Part shown: in pieces, positions 1 through 13,805 of the stretch | Numbering within the stretch: position 1 is the first letter of the stretch | Layout: each line of letters opens with the position of its first letter | Assembly (NCBI RefSeq): GCF_014851395.1 | Contig: NW_024040485.1 | Span: 9,070,384-9,134,383, forward strand | Direction: 5' to 3' | From: Micropterus salmoides | Lineage: Eukaryota; Chordata; Actinopteri; Centrarchiformes; Centrarchidae | DNA: 64,000 nucleotides | Notes under the pieces: model-generated | What the model was told of the DNA's origin: nothing | Seen by the model: only the letters and a program-made list of their open reading frames with translations | Database searches by the model: none | Made by a program: the position numbers and the translations under genes

Positions 1-1591
1 ACTTGTATCAGTAAAGTGAAGTGGTAACATACTTTTAGAATGCAAACAAGCTTCGTGAGCTACTTTGCCTCTCAAACTTTCTCTACTCAGTAGCAAAAGG
101 GCAACTGGCCCCTGATAGTTTAGGCATCTCTGGCCTTTTAAAACCCATCTCCTCTTGTTCCTGTGCCCGTTCTCTGCTATCAGAGGCGACACAGCGTGAC
201 TCTGGCCCAGAGATTGGCACCTCTGCATGGATTAATCCAACAAGAAGGCCTGTTATAAAACAGCCTGGCGTGTTTTGGTGCACTCTGATGGGAGGGGGAA
301 AGCGAGACAAAGAGACAGAGAGGCAGAGTGACGGAGAATGGCTGTAATCAGACGTCTGTAGGCCCTGCCTGCCTGCGATACGAACACAGCTCCACAGCTT
401 ACAGACCTGACATTAAACAGTTCAGGGGGGCTGGTTGACAGGACCCTCTGTTGTTACAGTATTGGCCTTAGGAGCAAATTGCTCCTGCTGTGTCTGTGTG
501 GTCAGCAGGAAGGCGAACAACGATTGGTCGAGGGATTTTTTATTCCTCTGACATTTGATGAAAGGCCCACTGATACGTGTAATGAAATGGAACTAATGAA
601 ATGTCAACGTGCATAACAGGAGCATCAGGTGATTTATTAGGCCTTCTCTGTCCCCTGTGACAGAAGTTCAACTTTCATTATGGCAAAATGATAATCTGTG
701 CCTTTCCTCCTTAGCGAGCACCACTTATGTCAGATTTGTTGACATACAGAAGCATTGACTGGACATCAGATCTTATGAGTACACCACACAATACAAAGCC
801 AAAATCTACAAATGTACTACACATTTTGGAAGCGTAGGAGTATTTTATTGTGCTGATCCATTATAACACCACACTCCCCTTTGGAGTATGTGCATTATTA
901 CATATGGAGTACAATCACTTTGCTGGCACTAAGAGCATCTTTATATTCAAATGATTTAAAGGAGCTAGTTACCCAAATCACAAAAATATTTTCTCATTCA
1001 GCTATAGCAGTATCACACCATGTAGACAGCTGTTATAGGGAGTATTCCTTTGATAAAAGGTTATTCCAATAAAAACGTTGAGGTCTGCGCGTAATTGAGT
1101 AACTACAACTTTGTTTCTGGAAACCCACTTTTTTCTTTTTACTTTTAAATGGTAAGTAAAGCAAAACTCTCAATTCCATGGTTAGTAGGGCTGCCTAGAA
1201 GGGCAGAGCCCAATGTGACAAATTATTTAAAAAATGATCTGCATCTATTTTGATAATTAGTGTATCATTTTAATAAATTTTCAAGCAAAACTGGGGGGAA
1301 AATGCAGAATATTTCATGGGTCCACCGAAGACATTTATTGCTTTTCTTTGTCATGTATCATTGTAAATCAGTTATCTTTTGGTTAATTGAAAAAATGAGC
1401 AATTTAGAAACCACCTTGGATGGTAACATTTTTTGGACTAAACGATTAAGTGATTCATTGAAGCAATTGTTAAAAATAAAAATATCAGTTTGTTACCCCC
1501 ATGCAACAGAATGAAAATGATTATCAATTATTTTCAGAATAGTTGCAGATTAATAATCTATACAGATCTCATATCTGTACAGTAAATTTAA

Positions 1592-1760
1592 AGCCACACC
1601 TAGCATCTAGTTAGCGTAGCCTAGCATCAGGACTGGAAACAGGGGGAAACCTGGCTTTGTCCAAAGGTAACAAAATTCCCCAACCCCTCTAGTAGGATGT
1701 AGCCATCCTCTTAACAATGTCATTAAAACATAAACTATCACTGTATTTTTTTTGTTTTTT
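1592..1760 (+). repeat. dispersed fish repeat, partial copy
   Basis: Contains GACTGGAAACAGGGGGAAAC and CTGGCTTTGTCCAAAGGTAA, familiar from a common percomorph interspersed repeat whose upstream half (TTGATACCACTCT..., AGCTACAGCCAGCAG...) appears at 46100-46320. Confidence 0.55.
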
Positions 1761-2830
1761 TTGTATTGGCAATATAATTTTTTTTCGCATATGTAAAAAC
1801 AGGAATCAAGGGTAACTCCAAGAGTTGCTGAAACATCTTTTGTTGCTGTGTTTCACTACTACAAAGGCACGAGAGGGGAATGCCTGCATTCTTAACAAGT
1901 CACGTCAACAATGCCTGAGTGAGAGTAACTGCAGACATCGTTTGTTTCATGTCAGAGCCGTCCGCCTCGTGCTCCTCTCTCACTTCTTTCTCACAAGATC
2001 TCAGCAGAAGAAATGGTGGCTTTGAAGAATCTCCTGATTCTCACTTCTCCTTCGTATCCTCTCCTCTCCTCTGCTGTGGTTCCCTGTTGGGAAAGTGTGA
2101 AGGAATCTCATTGACCTATTTAAAATCCTGTGTCTGACTCCACCAATGGGAAGGAGAGCGGGCGTGAGGAGAGGAGTAGCATAGGGACTCTGCTGTAAGT
2201 CGAAATCTGCTGCAGTGACACGCGTCCGTGGAAAGCTTATCATCACACAGCGGCTGTTCAGTTTGCTCGATTTCTCCATTCACACAATGGAAAGGAGAAG
2301 GTGAATACTGATAAGATATTGCTGTTATTCAGGTAGAGATCACTGAAGTTTAAAAGGTCAGACCTGTGTTGTGAAAATGTTATAAAAATAACGCTATCTG
2401 TATTGTATAAAAAAGGGGGGATGCTGGGTTACATTGAAGTGTAAGGGACAAAGTCAATTGTTCCATAACATAAATTTCCTGAACTATTTCTGCTATTCAT
2501 GTTGGAGGCCCTTTATACAGCCATTTCCTGGTTATTGCTTTTTTGCTACCTGCTAATAGTATTTATAATACATATCTGCCCTGCTTTTTCAGCCCAGCTG
2601 GAAAGTTTCTTAACACTAAAATTAAAATCAAGCCCAGGCTGATGATTGATATGATCTCTGTTTCCGCATCTACCCAGTAAAATAATATATTAGGACACGC
2701 CCAAGAAATATGAAAATGACCTGCAGAGCAAGTCATCAGTTCTGCAGGAAACCCTGGAGTGATGTGTTTTGATTCTGATGTGCTGTCTTTTGAAGTTTAA
2801 AAGCCCTGAAAAATGAAATTCCTCCTCTGT

Positions 2831-2855
2831 ATGAACATGTTTCTAACATGTTCAT
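2831..2855. repeat. perfect 10-bp inverted repeat with 5-nt loop
   Basis: ATGAACATGT (2831-2840) and ACATGTTCAT (2846-2855) flank TTCTA. It is a small hairpin of unknown meaning. Confidence 0.85.
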
Positions 2856-3524
2856 TTAGAGGACTAAAGTGTTTTAGTTTACAGAAGCATCAAAGCTGCC
2901 ACTTTATAATTCTAAAACATCCTGAAGCATTCACGGTGGCAGCAATTAAAAGTGTTCTTTAAATGCCTTAGGTCATAGGGACATTTTAAAGCATTTCAAA
3001 AATACATTTCTAAACACAATCTTCAGAAATCTTGAGACTTGACTCGTCTTTCGCATTTCATTTTAATGTACCAGTTAAAGTATCAAAGCTAGTAAAAATT
3101 CAACATCCATTTGACTTTTTTATTTCTCTTTAAGTAGTAAACATATGATAATATTCTAAATATATACAAATTTTCAGATTAAGTTTATTGAATCAAACAT
3201 CACTGGAGAGCTGCTTTTTACATGCTTGTCTCCTGTTTCCACCATTGATTTCATGACTGGTGCAAGTTCAGAGTTGCTGTCACCTTTTTAGATCCCTTTG
3301 TGATGATGTTTATAGTGATGTATATTCTATACAAACAATCCAAAAAATAGTTTTGAAAAAAAGGCCCATCAAGGCAAATATAATCCAGCAGCTTTTCTAT
3401 TAGGTGATTAATTAACCCTAACACAACAGATATTCCGGAATAGGCAGTTTTAATCTAATGCAGGAAGATGAAATATATTTGAACAAGACTAAGAGGCTAC
3501 AGCCTGTGAGACAAATGCTACTCA

Positions 3525-3880
3525 CAGCATGCTAACATGCTCAAAATGACAACGCTAACATGCAGATGGTACGCATGTTGAATGGTTGAATGTTCACCAT
3601 CTTTGTTTAGTGTGACAGTATGCAAATATTTGCTAATTAGCATTAAACACAAGTCCCACTGAGGCTGATGTCATCCGTTTTACAGTTAGACAGATGGTGG
3701 GGCTAGATGAAAAATCAGGATCACCAAAGTTATTCAAATTCATCCCGAGTGCGAATGATGAATGTCATGGCAATCTATCCAGTAGTTGTTGTAGATTTTT
3801 TAGGCTGGACCAAAGTGGTGGACCAACTGACAGACAGACAGACTGCCATGCCGCTAGCATAGCTAAAAAGCATTATCTCA
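3525..3880 (+). repeat. dispersed fish repeat with GCTAACATG start and GACAGACAGACAG end
   Basis: Blocks such as CATGCTAACATGCTCAAAAT, GGATCACCAAAGTTATTCAA, ATGGCAATCTATCCAGTAGT and GGACCAAAGTGGTGGACCAA are typical of a very common percomorph repeat. An inverted relative lies at 47165-47330. Confidence 0.65.
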
Positions 3881-4414
3881 TCATACCACAGTACGCTGCT
3901 CATCTTTTAACCTATATCTGAAAACAGCAGAACATCCACAGTGCCCATCCGCGTTTGGTTTCTTGGATGCTTCTCTTCTCCACTGTAACAAATGGTATTA
4001 GCAGTTATATTGAGGGAGGTTGACAGCAGCTTGGCAGGCTGTAAGTTAGACTGAGTCATTGTGTTTCTCACCTCTCCTCCAAACACAAGGAACAGCCATG
4101 CCATCAGGAAAATAGAGTTCCCTGTAGCATATTATGGGGCATAGCCTTGATTGAAATATAGTCTTCAATAAAACAGGTACAGAGTCAGTTTTGATCCGAG
4201 TTATGTGCTGTATGTGGAACGATTGTGGAATCACTTGTAGGCTATTTCTACTAATAAAGCTCTATTGTTAATATTTTTATTTGAACAAAAAGGCGGTCAA
4301 ACAGATAAACATGCTGAACATATAGTGGAGCATTTAGCAGCTAAAGAGACACAAATTGTTTCTCGGGAGTAGGTGAGGTGAATAATATTGGACGTTATTC
4401 ATCCAGTTAGACAC

Positions 4415-4482
4415 AAAGCTGACTCAAACCTGGGTCTCCCACACCTAAGTCATGTATCTTACACACTGAGCCATCGCCATAA
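4415..4482 (-). repeat. tRNA-derived SINE, tRNA-like part
   Basis: Read on the minus strand, GATGGCTCAGTGTGTAAGAT resembles a tRNA A box and GGTTTGAGTCAGC a B box, with GTGTGGGAGACC between them, the same order as in the SINE at 45671-45876. It is diverged. Confidence 0.6.
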
Positions 4483-5489
4483 TATGGCAAGACTTTGTGC
4501 CTTCTGCCCATAGTGACCAAAGAAATCAATATTTTATGTTTTCTTTATGTGAGGTGGGTTAATTTTGTAAGCATATTTAATAAAAACCTGTTGAAAAGTT
4601 TGCGCTTTAATACAGTAATTGGTTATACTTTAAAATGTCAGAAAATACTGGAGAAATTGCATCAGAAGAGCCCAGGGTAGCTTCTTTAAATTGGTTGTTT
4701 TGCCCAAACAAAATGTTTTAATTTTCCAAAATATAGGACAAAGTAAAGCAGGGAATATTTTCATTTCAGAGGATGGAAACATCTAAATGTAATTTAAGTT
4801 AAAAAACTTAGATGACAACTTAATCTTCATTTGTCTGACAACGAGTAAGTATTGTATGTTAGACACATTGTTGACCAAGTGTTTCATCTTATCAGGAGGC
4901 TTCAGAACAGCACTCCTTTAAATCAAAACTATGATGATGTAAGCTTCTCACTTTACGTTGCATCTGTAAATAATCCCAGCCCGGTCACATGTTCAGTGTG
5001 GGCTCTCTCTGTGTCAGTGCGTACCCCTGTTTATAGATGAGACCACAGGGCGTATGTGGAGTCAGTGAGGTCCACTGTAGTCTGATGGACTAAAAGAGTT
5101 TATTTGATGTGGCAGGGGTTAGACACTGAGTCACACAGGGTTGTCACATAGTTCTGGCCAACAGCAGCAGGATGATACAGGGCTGCTTCAACAGACATGT
5201 GTAGACGCCAAAGGAGGATCCTACAGGCTGTCTAGTTGAGAAGAATATCACATCCTTTGTCATAAAAAACAGATATGGAAGCAGTACATCAGACACACAG
5301 TTGGGGCAAGTTTCAAACCTCAAAAACTTTTGGTACCGAACAAAATGCAACTGCAGTACCAATTATTTAAAACTGTACTGAACACACATTCATACAGCCT
5401 TTGCAGGTTGTGGTTAAGAAATGGAAAAATACGCACACACTACTTGGTTATTCCTAATATTTATCACCTCATAAAGTTGATATGGTGTT

Positions 5490-5570
5490 AGTAAACAGTT
5501 ACATATTTATACATCCAGCAGACAAGAAGCAGCATTCATTTGGAGTTGTTCACCAGCTAGTTTCTAACTT
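5490..5570 (+). repeat. dispersed repeat, copy 1 (related copy at 15445-15550)
   Basis: Shares ACAGTT(A/G)C(A/T)TATTTA(T/C)AC, CCAGCAGACA and CATT/CACTTGGAGT with 15445-15550. Confidence 0.5.
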
Positions 5571-5596
5571 GTAATTTGGTGCAGTGTACAGTAGGG

Positions 5597-5900
5597 GCGG
5601 GGGAGAAAATCGATGCAGCATAGTATCACGGTTTTCCATGACAATACTGTATCGATACACATCAAGTCAAGTAACAATCTTTTATTATATAAATTGTATA
5701 TGAGAAGTTTACTTTTTGGTAAACTTCTCATGTACTGTATAATAATAAAATTAGTTGCTTTTCAATCCACAAGCTGGAAAAAAGGTAATAAATTGCAATA
5801 TATTGCAATATGTTTAAAATCGCAATAATATCGTATTGTGACACAAGTTTCCTGATAATATCGTATTGTGGGGCCTCTGGTGATTCACACCCCGGTGTAC
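5597..5900 (+). repeat. interspersed element of the ATCGATGCA/CGCAATA type
   Basis: Starts GAGAAAATCGATGCAGCATA, includes ACTGTATCGATACAC, and ends with repeated ATAATATCGTATTGTG phrases and CCTCTGGTGATTCACACCCC. This pattern is common in fish genomes as a non-autonomous DNA element. A perfect hairpin lies inside it at 5700-5731. Confidence 0.6.
5700..5731. repeat. perfect 13-bp inverted repeat with 6-nt loop
   Basis: ATGAGAAGTTTAC at 5700-5712 pairs with GTAAACTTCTCAT at 5719-5731 around the loop TTTTTG. Confidence 0.9.
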
Positions 5901-8900
5901 AGTCTACTTTTAGAGCTTTTTTGTTGGACTATAAAACCAAAACAATGAAAAATTCTCTTTAGCAGTGAGGGGGAGTTGCAGAGCTGATAATTGGTGATCG
6001 TCATTTTTTTTATTGTAAATAGAAAGTGCAGCTTTAAATGAAACAATGTTTTTTGTACAAGATGTTACATTAAAGTATCTTTAACGTTGTAACGTAAAGT
6101 AAAGCTATACCCAGCCAAATGTAAACTTTAAACTGAGCAGATGTCCCATGTGAGTTGGGTTGTTTTCTACAACAACTCATCACACTTTTAACTTTCTTAC
6201 AGTCCAAGAGCACATAAGCTCCTCAAAAAAATACAGAGCTGTGCTTGGTCAAGCTTGCAGTATTGTTTTTAGTCCTCTTTAAGAGCTCTATTACGGGAAA
6301 TATACCGGTCTTGGAAGCTGCATGGGCCCCTGAGTGTTTTCTCCAAAGAAGTAGATGTAGCTGCATGTATGTGAGCAACGTGGAAGCCTATCGATTCATG
6401 CTTTCGTTTGAAGTGCGCTCGTTATAGAAGCTGAGAAGAAGGAGTGGAAGACTGGGGGAGGCAGAGAGATGCTGACACTCCCATCTCTCTAGGGTTTGTA
6501 TGTTGCGTGCAGTCGTGATTAAATGATGACTTCAGCAATAAAGACAGAGACCTGCCTACGCGGCTTGTTACGCTCCAAGGCAAGACTTCATCAAAAGCTG
6601 TGACATCTCAGTGAATCTTATCCCTCCATCCACCTCTTCTACTGGCGCTCAATAGCTCTTCTTTTGAGAAATAATCCCCTCTTCCTGTTTTTCTCATCTC
6701 TGCTGGACCATTATCCGGTTTCTTTAAAATCTTACCATGCCACTTCTCACTGAAGCAATCATTACATAGAGTTTGTCAGTGCTGCTTTGTTGCTGATTTT
6801 TTAAAACAGCCTGAACCTAATATTTAAACCTTATTGTTTTATGTTTTTCAGACATGAACTGTGTCCCAAAACGTCTTCGTTATCATCCTCGGTTTTTATA
6901 TAGCATTCATACGGCTTCCAGCAGGATTTGTGTGATCCCTACCATGACTAATAATGAATATCAGAATGCTGTAAAATATAAGAGAATAGGATAAATCATC
7001 ATACAGAATTAGCTTGAGGATTGCATGTTAAATTGCATTAACACATATAGTGATAAAGATGTTTGACTGGTTTTTGAATCCCTCTATACATAGTTTCATA
7101 AAATCCCTGGCAGTAAAGCCACTACCAAAACACTTGAGTAGCAAAACAGATATGTGTGTGAAAATGTCACTGATCATAATAAATTAAAATACTAAGTGGA
7201 ATTCTTTAATTAAAGTAATAGTTTAGTGGATGGCATTTTGTGGATGATTCTATCCAAAATAGTCTATAGTATTTTAAGTGTGACCCACATAGAGTCAAAC
7301 CTTGGCATTGACCCACAAATAATTGGTTCTTTTTAAAAAATATATTTTTTATTGAAACCTTGGTGTAGGTCAAATATTTAAATGCTACACTTCCTTTTTG
7401 TAAAGAGGACATGGAGAGAAAAGCTTAATAGGATAAAAGGTGTTATTTAGCTTGTAAACTGAAGCATGATACAAAAACACAAAAATAAAAATTTTGAAAT
7501 ATCAAGATCCAGGCAAACATTTTATTCAGGTTATCTGTGCATCACCTTTTGATGTTTGATACTTCCTTAGTTTTTTGTAGTAGTAATTAGTTCTGCAGCA
7601 ACCGAGGGGCGACCGTGGCTGTTGCTCTACTTAATTCCTTCTTAAGACTTACAAGGCCCAGCTCAGCCGAGGGAGGGAAACCTCCACAGATTCAGAAACA
7701 CTTCATAACTAAATTTTAGCTGGTAACTGCATGCACCTACGGACACAAACCCTATGATATGAATCTCCATTTGTCTGATAACGAGTCCGGGTAACGACTC
7801 TCTAGATTACTCTGGGCCTCTGCTGCCACCTGAGCTCAGACTTCGTTATCTTTTACAACATTCTCAGTGGTCCACTGGGATTGGGTAATAACACAGCATT
7901 TCAAATCTCACTTTCCTCCTTTATTGGCTCCCCTCCTACTATTTTCAAGCCACAAAGACGGCATGTGTGCAGAAGTGAAGGCCCCTCCCTCTTATTACCA
8001 ACCTATTGTGAACCTTTTGACACACACAAGGGGACAGTGAAGTACTGTTTGGTGCGGGGGTGAGGACGACCTCATTATCAGCCAGCTGGACAGCCCTGTC
8101 GGCCACTCATCCCCCATCCTACGCCCTCCTCCAACACTCCTCCTCCCAAGCTCCAGTCACAGATGAGAATAACGCTCTGTTGTCTGCTGCCCATTAGTGA
8201 GCAGAAGAAACATGGCTGGAGCCCAGTGGGAGGGACGTCCAGGCTACCTCTGCAGAGTCCCAGATAGACTGATAGAAGTTTATTATCATGCAGTTATACG
8301 GTTTTAGTTATTCCTTATTACCATAAACATACTTAATGATCATAGAATTAAGAACCAGACTCTTGAAAAACAACTTGGCTCATGCTAATTATGAAAAGTA
8401 GATGATCTTAGAAATGGCTGCAGTCCCTAGCTAGATGATAATCACAGGCTGAAGCTTAATAAGCCGCTGATAAAGGCTTAATTAAAGCCCGGCAGCCATC
8501 TTCAGAGGCTGTTGTTTACAGAAACAATCAGATATAGCACAGACTAAATAGGCTTATTGTGTTTTTTTTCCCACATTTATACTGGAATGAGATTTGATCC
8601 AGTGAATTCAATTGTCTGATCTATGTGATTCTATCAAGGTATTTTCTATTTATGCATATAATCAATTATTTTGACCCCTGACAAACCTCTGTTTCTAAAA
8701 TAAGATGTCTGAAGGTATAAAGTTGTTGAAAAAAATGCTATACGGGTTTTTTGAACATACAGACAATACTTGGAAAAGGGTCAGTTCATTGTTGTTTTTG
8801 GTCCTTTAATAGGATTTATTGACAATTATATAATCAGCCTGCTAACAGGTGATACAGATATGTTGTCATGGTATTGTTACCATGTTGCATTTTACAAAGT

Positions 8901-10814
8901 TAGCAAACAGCCTTAACCTTATCCAAATATTGTTGTGTATGGTGTTGAATCCAGAATGTTTCCACACATTACTTCTCACCAGGTTTTGTGTTCTGATTAT
9001 TGATTCAGCAAGACTCGCTTGGCTTAAGTATTTCTCTGTAACATTGATATTTGTTGTAAGATTAGCAAATATCAAATATAAAAAAAACATTTTAAGGTAT
9101 ATTCTAGGTGTTTAAAAGAAAGTCAGTCTTTTTTATCAGGGTGGTGTGGGTGCGGGATTCAAATGTTGCTAAATGCTGATTGGTTTACAGAAGTATGTGT
9201 CAACACCTTTTTTCCGACTATGCCCCACCCACTTCAAACCAGTGAGAAGAGCTCAGAGAAATACAGAAATCCCTCTTGTGAAATAACCAAAACTGTCACC
9301 AAAAGATTGTGTATCCATGCTGGGCCCTATCACTCATAGTAAAAAGCTGGCTGAGAAAATGGGTTTTAAGGCCTTTAAGGAAGAGAGCAATAATCTAGTT
9401 AACTAATAGGTAAATAGAGCATGCAGTAGATCAGATCATTTTTTGAATGCCCACTCTAAAGTACAAGACATGGAGTGTAATAGATTATTAACTTCCCCTC
9501 TGCAAAGCTTGTGTAGTGGCTGAAAGTTTAGGTCACGTATATATCATCATCTTTAATTCACAAGTAAAGAGAAATAAGCAAAAGAAGATGCTGCTGCTGC
9601 TCACGATGCTTGCTTTAGCTCATTGGCTAACCGCATCAACGCAACTGTTTAAAATCAGTCAGCTTTGATCGAAGTGGATCGGCTGATAAAAAGGTACTGC
9701 AACAGGCCAGAGCCAACAATCACCCAGATTCTCTCATGCTGATCAAATGTTTCATTTTCTTCCATGTTCAAGTGATTTCAAATACAAGCTAACACAGCTA
9801 ACACAAACGTCTTGTCAGTGTGATTTGTTGATGGCAGCAAAGAGATTCATTTTTATGTCGCTTTGGACAATACATTTGGAGATAGGGTGACATCAGATTT
9901 GTCCTTTAAGCCTCCTTTTGAAAGAGAAATTCTGAATCTCAGCTGAATCAACTAGTTCAAGACAGGTTGCATACAAGACGAGTTGATCCCTTTTCTTTAC
10001 ATGTCTGAGCCAGTGATATCTGTTGTGGCAGCAACCGCATGGGAAATGTAGTATCTCTTACTGCTTGTGATTTGTCAGCATTATTTAGCCTGGGGGCTCC
10101 AGTCAAGCCTAACTCTCGCCGATCTTTTCCGTCTCCTCTGTTGTACATTATGATGAGAGCAGAGCGACATTCGCCTCCCCTGCCCTCCCCACATGACTCT
10201 CTCTATCTCTGCACAAAACACACCACTGGCACTCTGCCAGGCTGCCTTCCCAGAATACTCTACAGACCTGCTGAGGAGTTTGCAGGCAGATGACATGGCA
10301 GCTCTTCCCACCTCCTGGCCTGTCTGAGCCACAGTGTCATTTATAGCTGTTAGTGCAGCTCCACAAACGGGCCGACTCTTGTGACACATTGAAATTTTTT
10401 TTTATAGCCTCCACTTAAAGTCACGAGTGTGAACTGTCGTTGAGAATGCAGTCTGTTTTTTTTTTTTTTAGATCCGATGTGCATTAGATGACCTCCAGAC
10501 AAAGCAGTGGAGTGAAGGCCTTTCAGATATATTGGTCAACTGCTTCTCCCTCGGGAAGGGTTTTGCTGAATTTGCGTGCTCTTACAAAGCACCGACCTGC
10601 AGCCCATTCATAGTTACACATGTTCCCACCTGGGAGCTGCCCACGGACTCATGGCTTCACCAAGGGCAATGTTATAACCTGGACTGCTCATTCATTTTTC
10701 TTAGTTTCAGAGTTGATTTTATCCTCGTCTTACCTTTAGGCTATTGTTGCCATCTGCAACTCTGCTTTTATTGTCATCTTGGACTTGTAGCTTCCTGGTA
10801 AAATAAATGCCAAA

Positions 10815-10868
10815 CTTAACCCGAGCCACTGCGGTACTCTACCAGGTGAGCTACCAGGACGTCCCGCC
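10815..10868 (-). repeat. truncated tRNA-derived SINE head
   Basis: The minus strand reads TCCTGGTAGCTCACCTGGTA then GAGTACCGCAGTGGCTCGGG. The CTGGTAGCTCACCTGGTAGAG start is familiar from a common fish tRNA-derived SINE. The B box and tail are missing. Confidence 0.55.
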
Positions 10869-12534
10869 ACACTTTTGTCTAATGGGGTTAATCTTTCTTG
10901 TTTTCGTTATTTTACCGTACCGTATTTTAAGTCCAGAAAATAAAATAAAAAAGCTACTTTTTGAAGATGTATTTAGTAGTACAGTAGTAGTTCTTGTCTC
11001 AGGGCTGGAGATCTGTTCAAAATGTACTTGTTCACTGATGTCGGTTCATCCCGTCTGGTGGTTTCTTCATGTCCATTTTTATAACACAAATATCAATCAC
11101 CACTTCTCCTTTCTGGCCTCTAGTACTCAGGGACCTGTCACCCTGTTAGACTCCACCACCAGCCAGCTCTCTCACCACAGAGCCGGCGGGGTGGAGGTGC
11201 CACTTCTGCGCTTGTCAACCCTCCACATCAGCGAAAGGGCTAAATCAGGTCCACAGCAGCTCACTGTTTATCATGGCTGCGTCTAGTCCGTCAGTTTGTT
11301 CTTTAAAGCCACAGTGTTTGATGAAAATGTCAGGGCATCCCACAGTGTAAATATCACATTTTATGGGATAATATATTCCATACTGTTAAAACATTATTAA
11401 TAACAGCACAAGCAGGGATTGATTAGAGTGCTTTGTAATTAAATTGCCTGAGTAGTGATCACAACTTGCCAACAGCCCATAGCCAGAGATCTTATTGCCG
11501 AAGACTGAAAGCCATGACAATAAAAGTGTCAAAATACTTTTGTGTAAGCCACAGCACATAATTTGGTGTAGTCCAATGTTGATTGCTTTTCTATCATAGT
11601 ATAAGGGATGGATTAAATGGTGTGTTTATCTGTTATAATGTAAGCTGCAATCATTAGCATATCCAACTAATTTCCTACAGTATTAACCAAGAATTACTTC
11701 CAAGGCCAAGGACGATCATACCTACATGAATTTAGATGTGCGGTTACAGGTTACAGGTTACGTTAAAATAAGGTCCAGTTCATGGCTAGCACATTCATTT
11801 TTTTAATTTTAAAGTTTATAAGACTACCATGTATGTAGCAATCACAAGCATGTTAAAGATACAGGATTCTCACTTTAAAAGGAGTCAAATGGAGGCATTA
11901 AAAAGTCAGCCAGAGATGGCGTTTTCAGCCAATAATTGAAGTAGCTAATTTAATTAGCAAGCAAGCCAGCAACATCTGATCTAATCTGCCAGCCACAGTT
12001 GTCATTTCATCCAGCAAAGTCGATGGTCGACAGCTAGTAATGAGAATCCTGCTTTACTCTACCTCTGATATGAAAGACCCCTAGTTTTAAAAATTATAGA
12101 AAAATTCAATGCTAAATCTGCATTCGTTATCTGTGTGAACTGCCGTACGAGAACGGAAAGCTTGACAGGCTGCGGTAAACTGTGACTAGTGATTTTTGGG
12201 GGAAGTTGGTTGTTCTGGTGTTTTTTATGCTTAACAAACAACATCTATCAGTCAAACAGTATCAGGGCAGTGCTGTGGTATCTTTTTTTCCTTGGATTTT
12301 CTGCAAATTAAGTTTTAGTTTAGTTCTTATTCTTAAGCATAATTGCTCCTTCTGTTCAACGCAAACACACCAATGTGGCTGCCGCAAGCATGAATACAGG
12401 TCACTTTCAACTACCAAAAGGATTTCATCCCCTGAAAAAAAAAATGTATCTGTAGAATATAAGTATAAGTAAATGTTACTGTCATTGTAATACTTAAAGT
12501 GTAACTGTATCCATTACACTGAATCAATTTGTCG

Positions 12535-12555
12535 GAGCTCTGTGTTACAGAGCTC
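12535..12555. repeat. perfect 9-bp inverted repeat with 3-nt loop
   Basis: GAGCTCTGT (12535-12543), GTT, ACAGAGCTC (12547-12555). No T-run follows that would suggest a Pol III or bacterial-type terminator. Confidence 0.8.
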
Positions 12556-13728
12556 TCAGTCCTTCTATTTCCAGGTCAGATATTTCGATTTGCCCGTCTC
12601 AATCCATCCATTACCATGGCAGCGAGAGATGGACAGCCCAGCCAGGCGATGGGTCATTAATTGCTGTGAGAAAATGTTCTGGCTTTACTACTGTTCACAA
12701 GGCAACCAACCGGCGTAGCTTCTGTGCAGAGACATCGTTACCATTAATTGTTCAAAGAATTCAAAAGCATTTGTATTTAATCAATACAGTTCTTTTCTTT
12801 TTGATAATATACAATAGTCTACTTACTTGGTATTAAAGTACATATGTCATCCAGTAAGCCTAAAAATTCTCATCTTGATCAGGGGGGGTCAGATAAAGAT
12901 AAGATAAACCTGAGGGGTCTCAGTATGATTTACAGGATAGGAAAGAAGAGGACAGGCTTCTTTTGAACAACTGGACACTTTGACCTCCTCAGGCCTCTGG
13001 TATTATTCAAATCAAACACTTATTGACATATAACATGTGACAAGGGGTTGCAAGTAGACGATCCTTAATTTCAGGTAGTCATAACATATATCTAGATATT
13101 AATCTGAGGAGTATAAAATTACTATGATTCAAAAGAGTCTGTTGTTGTTGGCAGTGGAAACAGCTGCTTGTCACACATTTCTTTTCATTATTGGTGGAGT
13201 TGTGCAGGTCGCACACTCCAAAAGGTTGATAAAAGAGGGTTTTACATGCCCTCCTTCTTATCTGTCTCCACCTGGTGTAATATGCTGTTATCTTCACAGA
13301 GATAACACACAATCTTCACTGCCTCTTTCTTTGCTTTATTTAATGCCATTTTCTCTACTGTGCATCATTAAAGGGTCCCAATATATATTGCTAAAGCCCT
13401 GTCATACAGAACTGCTGCTTTCCTCATCGTTTGTTACTTCTGCCTATATGCAGAAAAATGCAGATTACTTTACTGTAAGACACGCTGGGCAGAGCTTCAG
13501 CTAAAATGACAGAATATGAATGAATCTGGCCAGTCGCTGTGTCGTGAAGGAACCCTGAGGTGGAGCTGATTGTGATTATACATTTCAGAGAAGCTAAACC
13601 TGCTAATGGGAGCGCTTACTGAAGTGTAGCCTCTCCTCTCTCCTACTTTCTCCTTACTGCTGGTTCTGCTGATTCAGCACACCACACACAGTTTGCCATC
13701 AAGTTAATGTAACATGCTTGCGCAACAC

Positions 13729-13743
13729 TCACACACACACACG

Positions 13744-13788
<45 letters not shown>

Positions 13789-13805
13789 ACACTCACAGAC
13801 ACACA
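13729..13805. repeat. CA microsatellite with CGCG interruption
   Basis: About 75 bp of (CA)n interrupted by ACGCACACGCGCGCG, ATACAC and CTCACAGAC. Confidence 0.95.

Noticed and set aside
10807..11286. 159-codon open frame
   Set aside because: No recognisable domain, no conserved motif, mixed with a truncated SINE at its start. It is probably chance.
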